64,000 nt of DNA. Origin: Gymnogyps californianus. Taxonomy: Eukaryota > Chordata > Aves > Accipitriformes > Cathartidae. Under the pieces are notes generated by a model, which was not told the DNA's origin, did not search any database, and worked only from the letters and a program-made list of their open reading frames with translations. Positions 60,420 to 64,000 of the stretch are shown here, piece by piece (position 1 is the first letter of the stretch; each line of letters begins with the position of its first letter). The DNA lies in the NCBI RefSeq assembly GCF_018139145.2, contig NC_059471.1:69189520-69253519 (forward strand), read 5' to 3'. The translations under genes and the position numbers were made by a program.

Positions 60420-62255
60420 GAGGGAGAAGGGCAACAATGGCCAAAGTATTCAACAGCCTCAGTCATCACAAAACGAGGTTAATTAGGACTAGGTATTTAT
60501 CACTATTTTAATAAGGGAATAGAAATGCAGGATGAACTTTCAAAAGAAGAGTCTAAACAACATTCAGATAAGTAGAATTATTCAAATTGTTAACACCCAA
60601 TGAAACACACACTGGAGAACTCGCAGAGCTTGCTGAAGCAATTTCTGTTCCTCTAACAATTATCTTCAAGAGCTTATGGGATGTCTTAGAGAAGTGTAGA
60701 ATGGCAAATATGGCACATGTTTTCAAAAGGTGGGGAAGAGTCCATGGAGCTAGAACTCAGGGAATGTAACTTTGGTGCTTAGAACAAATTAAGCAATCAC
60801 CACCGAAGCACCTAGAGGATAATACAGTGATTGAAAACCAACAGTCATGGAGTTATCAAGAAGAATCAGGTCAAACCAATCTAATTTCAGTCTTTGACTA
60901 AATAATTGGCCTAGGGGATAACAACAAACAAGATTTGCTTTGACTTTCATATGGCTTTTCACACTGCTCTACATGGCATTCCCCTAAGCAAAAATGAAGA
61001 TAGGTAGGACAAGATTCAGCCTCAGATTCAAGCATAGAAATGTCTCTTGTTTACTGTGTAGGTGTCTACACATAACCTAGCCATCTAAGCTTCCTTTCTA
61101 GGGAGGAGATGTAGAGCTCAATGCAGTTGCCCACATAAAGGCGTCTAGTACCATCTGAGATGCCTCCTGGCTGACCTTCAGCTACCACTTCAAAGCGGAG
61201 TGGACATCCCATAGGTCCTGTGTCAGATCTGCCAGCCCCGTATGCCTGCCCTGAGGGCATCACTGTACAGTCCAGAAGACAAATTCACCTTGCCACTCAT
61301 TGTCCACCTGAGGATGAGAAGAATAGCTCTCCAACCTCCACCCACTGTAACAGCAGCTTAGACACCCAGCTCATAGGTGGACGCATACACTGAGAGAAAA
61401 ACATGCTTAGAGTTTTATTTTTCTGTGAAACCAGGATGTATTTCAAATAACGTTCAGTGGGGATTTACCTTAGGTTTGGTCATGTTAAGCAACTTGTAGG
61501 ATGGAACAGAAAACATTTTGTTCTGCCATTCATAGATGACAACAAACTGGGAAGGGATGCAAGTACTTTGGAGGACAGGGATAACATTTTAAATTATTTT
61601 GACAAGCTGGAGAAGTGATCCAAGGTCTGCAGAGTGTTCAGTAAAAAGAAATGCAAAAAGCTTCCTTTAGTCATAAGATGTGAATACAGAAATACACAAT
61701 GGAGAACTAACAGTAAGTCACCAGTAGAGTGGAAAATAATTTGGCAATTACTGTGATTCACAAGCTAAAAATGTGTGTGTGATGGTGCTGCAGAAAAGAC
61801 AACTCCCATTCTTGGATTTACTGGCAGGAATGTCATGTGCAAGACACCAGAAGTATTTAACATGCTCTGATTCATAATGATAAGGTCCTCACTAGAGTGT
61901 TACTCTATCCAGGGCTGACAACCACACTTTAAGAAAGATATGACAAGCTGCAGAGAGAGTAGATAGGAAAAATAAGGGTGACAGGAGAGCTACGAAGTAT
62001 TATTTCTGCATAAATTCATGGACTTTGCTGTGCTTACTGTGGGGAAGACTGGGGGACAGGGGTGAGGGGAGGGCAGGAACCCATACCAATCCCCCAGCTC
62101 GTCAGAGGTTATAATGAGAAGGAGGGAGATCAAACTTCCTCTGTCTGCTAAGGGCAGGACACAAGATAATTGGCCTGATTTGCATCAGTGAGATGTATTT
62201 AAATCCTGGAGCCTCTTTTTCAGGAGATTTTTAGGAACAGGTTCGACAAAAAAGG
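60420..62255 (+). mobile_element. Decayed, rearranged CR1 (L3-clade-like) LINE
   Basis: Blocks in CR1 order on the + strand are recognisable. They include 'tcaggtcaaaccaatctaat' (60868), 'tttgactaaataattggcct' (60894), 'tatggcttttcacactgctc' (60950), 'gatgacaacaaactgggaag' (61536), 'gcaagtactttggaggacag' (61559), 'ccacactttaagaaagatat' (61922) and 'ttaggaacaggttcgacaaa' (62231). In the CR1 family these blocks span the reverse transcriptase region to the 3' end. The body is full of stops and indels and cannot encode an active protein. The part expected between about 60990 and 61490 is absent and replaced by sequence without visible CR1 similarity. The typical 8-bp 3' tail repeats are not present. 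Recognition is from memory of amniote CR1 consensus sequences. Confidence 0.75.
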
Positions 62256-64000
62256 GAAGATTAATACTGCTTCAGAGCAACAGAAGGTGGACCTGCGGCT
62301 TTTCTGTGGGGAGCCGCTAGAAATAGCAAAAGCGTCTCAGAAATCATTGCCCACCCCAGCAGCCCCCTACTATGGGGAGGCAGAAAGAAACCCTCATTGA
62401 TGGAGGTGGCTGAGAAGCGCTTGAAGGAGGTGGCCGAGGGGCAGGCGAGGAGGAGCCCTGGTCTGGTGGCCTTTCTCTGCAGGAGGCGGGCATTTCCGAG
62501 GGCCCAGCACAACCCCACCGTGGCACCCACTTGAGACTTGGGGCTTGTGTTTCTGTGACTGTTGATCGAACACAATATGTAAACGATCTGCTCATTTTAT
62601 CTTTTCTTTTGCTGCGAAGGTGGAGTGATGGGAGTTTTATTATAGCACAACCGTTCTTTAGTAAGGTAGTTAATGAGCTGTCAGGATTTCTGTAATAAAC
62701 TTCTCTTTCAGGGTAGTAAGTAATAACTCGCTGCAAGATGAAGCTTATTTTTAGTCATTGCTTAGAAATGTGTTTTACCAATTTTGAGAAATAAACCTCA
62801 TCTTTTTCAAGAGCCTTCTCTCTCAGTAAAAACAGACTGGGAATTTACTCAGAGCAACTGGGTGGTTTTTTTGAAACGTGAATATAATTACTCCTTTTTA
62901 CTTATAGGGAAAGTATGTGTGCTATAGAATTGTAAAATTGTGGAGGGAATTGGGAAATTCTGGCTCATCAGTACCATTTTTTCTACCTCATGCCATTTCT
63001 CTTTCCTCGTGCGTGCTCCTCATGGGAAGGCAACTAATCCTGGCCACCAGTAACCGGGAGTGCACGGAGCTCTGGCCAGAACATGATGGTGCTTTACAGC
63101 AGAGCACAGTTGCTTGACTTAACATTTGCTGAATTAAAAAAAGACAATTTTGATTTACCATACTCGGTCCTTTCCTTTCCAACATACATTGCCCACAGCT
63201 GTGCTCAAAGGGGCAGGGAGAGAAGATGAAGTTATTTGTCGTAAATAATTTGTCTGAAAGCACATTTCCTTTTGCAGACGATGTGCACATGCTTTACAGT
63301 CCATGACTTTAATAACTGTTTAAAGTTTTACAGTGTGGATATACTTGAGCCGATTTTCATCCTAAGCTTTCTGCTGCCTTTCCAATTTTCATGTCTTATG
63401 GCTGGTCAGAGAAATCACGTGCTCGTGTTCTTGTCCATGAGCTGGTCCAAGCTTTATGGCCAGGCAAATTCCCTTTCTTGGTTGCTGATTATGCTGAGAT
63501 GCTTTTTTAGTGTTCCTGAAATGTGTCTGCAAATAGTAAAAGCACGTTTTGAGGAAAGCTGCAAGTGCCTTTTTTGAATATTCACACAGGTTTCAACAGG
63601 GCTTTTAGATTCTGCATGCCTCTTGCAAAACATAGAAAGTTTCCTGCATTACTGTTCATGAATAAACAAATACAAAAGGGCAACAAATGTCAACAAATCT
63701 GCGTTACATCCAGCAGCGTATGAGCAGCACCTCTTCCCGCTGCCCACATCCCAGCTCCCGCACGGGCAGACTGATGGTTGCATTGCTAACCTTGGCACCT
63801 TCCCTCTCAATTGCTGGGGATCCTTTCGGTTATCGCCTGCATTTTACTTACCATGAATGAAGCAATATTTCTGCTGACTCTTCCACTTCCCTCCCTCCAG
63901 GAGAGTGACGGAGGGGCTGAGATGTTTTGCTTATGACCTCTGGTGGTAAAAGGGAGGCTCTACAAACCCATTATTTGCACCAAAAAAGACCATGAAAAAA
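62256..64000. other. Non-coding stretch to the window end
   Basis: No gene is recognised. 62280-62560 is moderately GC-rich with overlapping - strand frames lacking protein-like composition. The rest is AT-rich unique sequence. Confidence 0.5.

Overview
The window is vertebrate nuclear DNA, most likely from a non-galliform bird. Four observations point there: a 2.2-kb CpG island in otherwise AT-rich sequence, a solo ERVL-type LTR of a kind I associate with neoavian genomes, an old CR1 LINE with no young CR1 tails, and several decayed amniote repeats (MIR/CORE-SINE tails and palindromic 'tcccattgacttcaatggga'-type elements). There are no operons, plasmid, phage or CRISPR features. Nearly all open frames of 60-120 codons are at the length chance predicts. 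Species and chromosome cannot be told from the sequence.

Layout. 1-7.5 kb is AT-rich and holds one reasonable coding candidate on the + strand (508-962, probably the last exon of a gene entering from the left) plus a few weak splice-bounded segments on the - strand. 7.6-9.8 kb is a CpG island. It looks like a divergent promoter: a central CCAAT/CRE block lies between a strong - strand splice donor at 8277-8272 and a strong + strand donor at 9541-9546. 9.8-64 kb has no exon I can defend and reads as intergenic or long-intron sequence.

Landmarks in the desert are: a 262-bp polypyrimidine tract (18.5 kb); a decayed protein-coding, retroelement-like segment on the - strand (31.6-32.35 kb) next to a GGAA-rich polypurine tract; a 40-bp perfect-stem AT/CA hairpin (34.66 kb); an intronless partial copy of ataxin-2 with an intact 119-codon frame and its own poly(A) tract (35.62-36.05 kb); a complete 588-bp solo LTR with a perfect 5-bp target-site duplication (39.13-39.72 kb); MIR-like remnants (17.6, 43.5, 45.8, 57.4 and 59.4 kb); a decayed ~117-bp tandem duplication (48.0-48.2 kb); and a rearranged CR1 LINE (60.4-62.25 kb).

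The most unusual item is the ataxin-2 retrocopy, because the part preserved is essentially the LSm domain alone. Next are the divergent CpG promoter and the unidentified coding exon at 508-962. I found no convincing new multi-gene system. Nothing here was tested by alignment or database search, and family names rest on recognition from memory.
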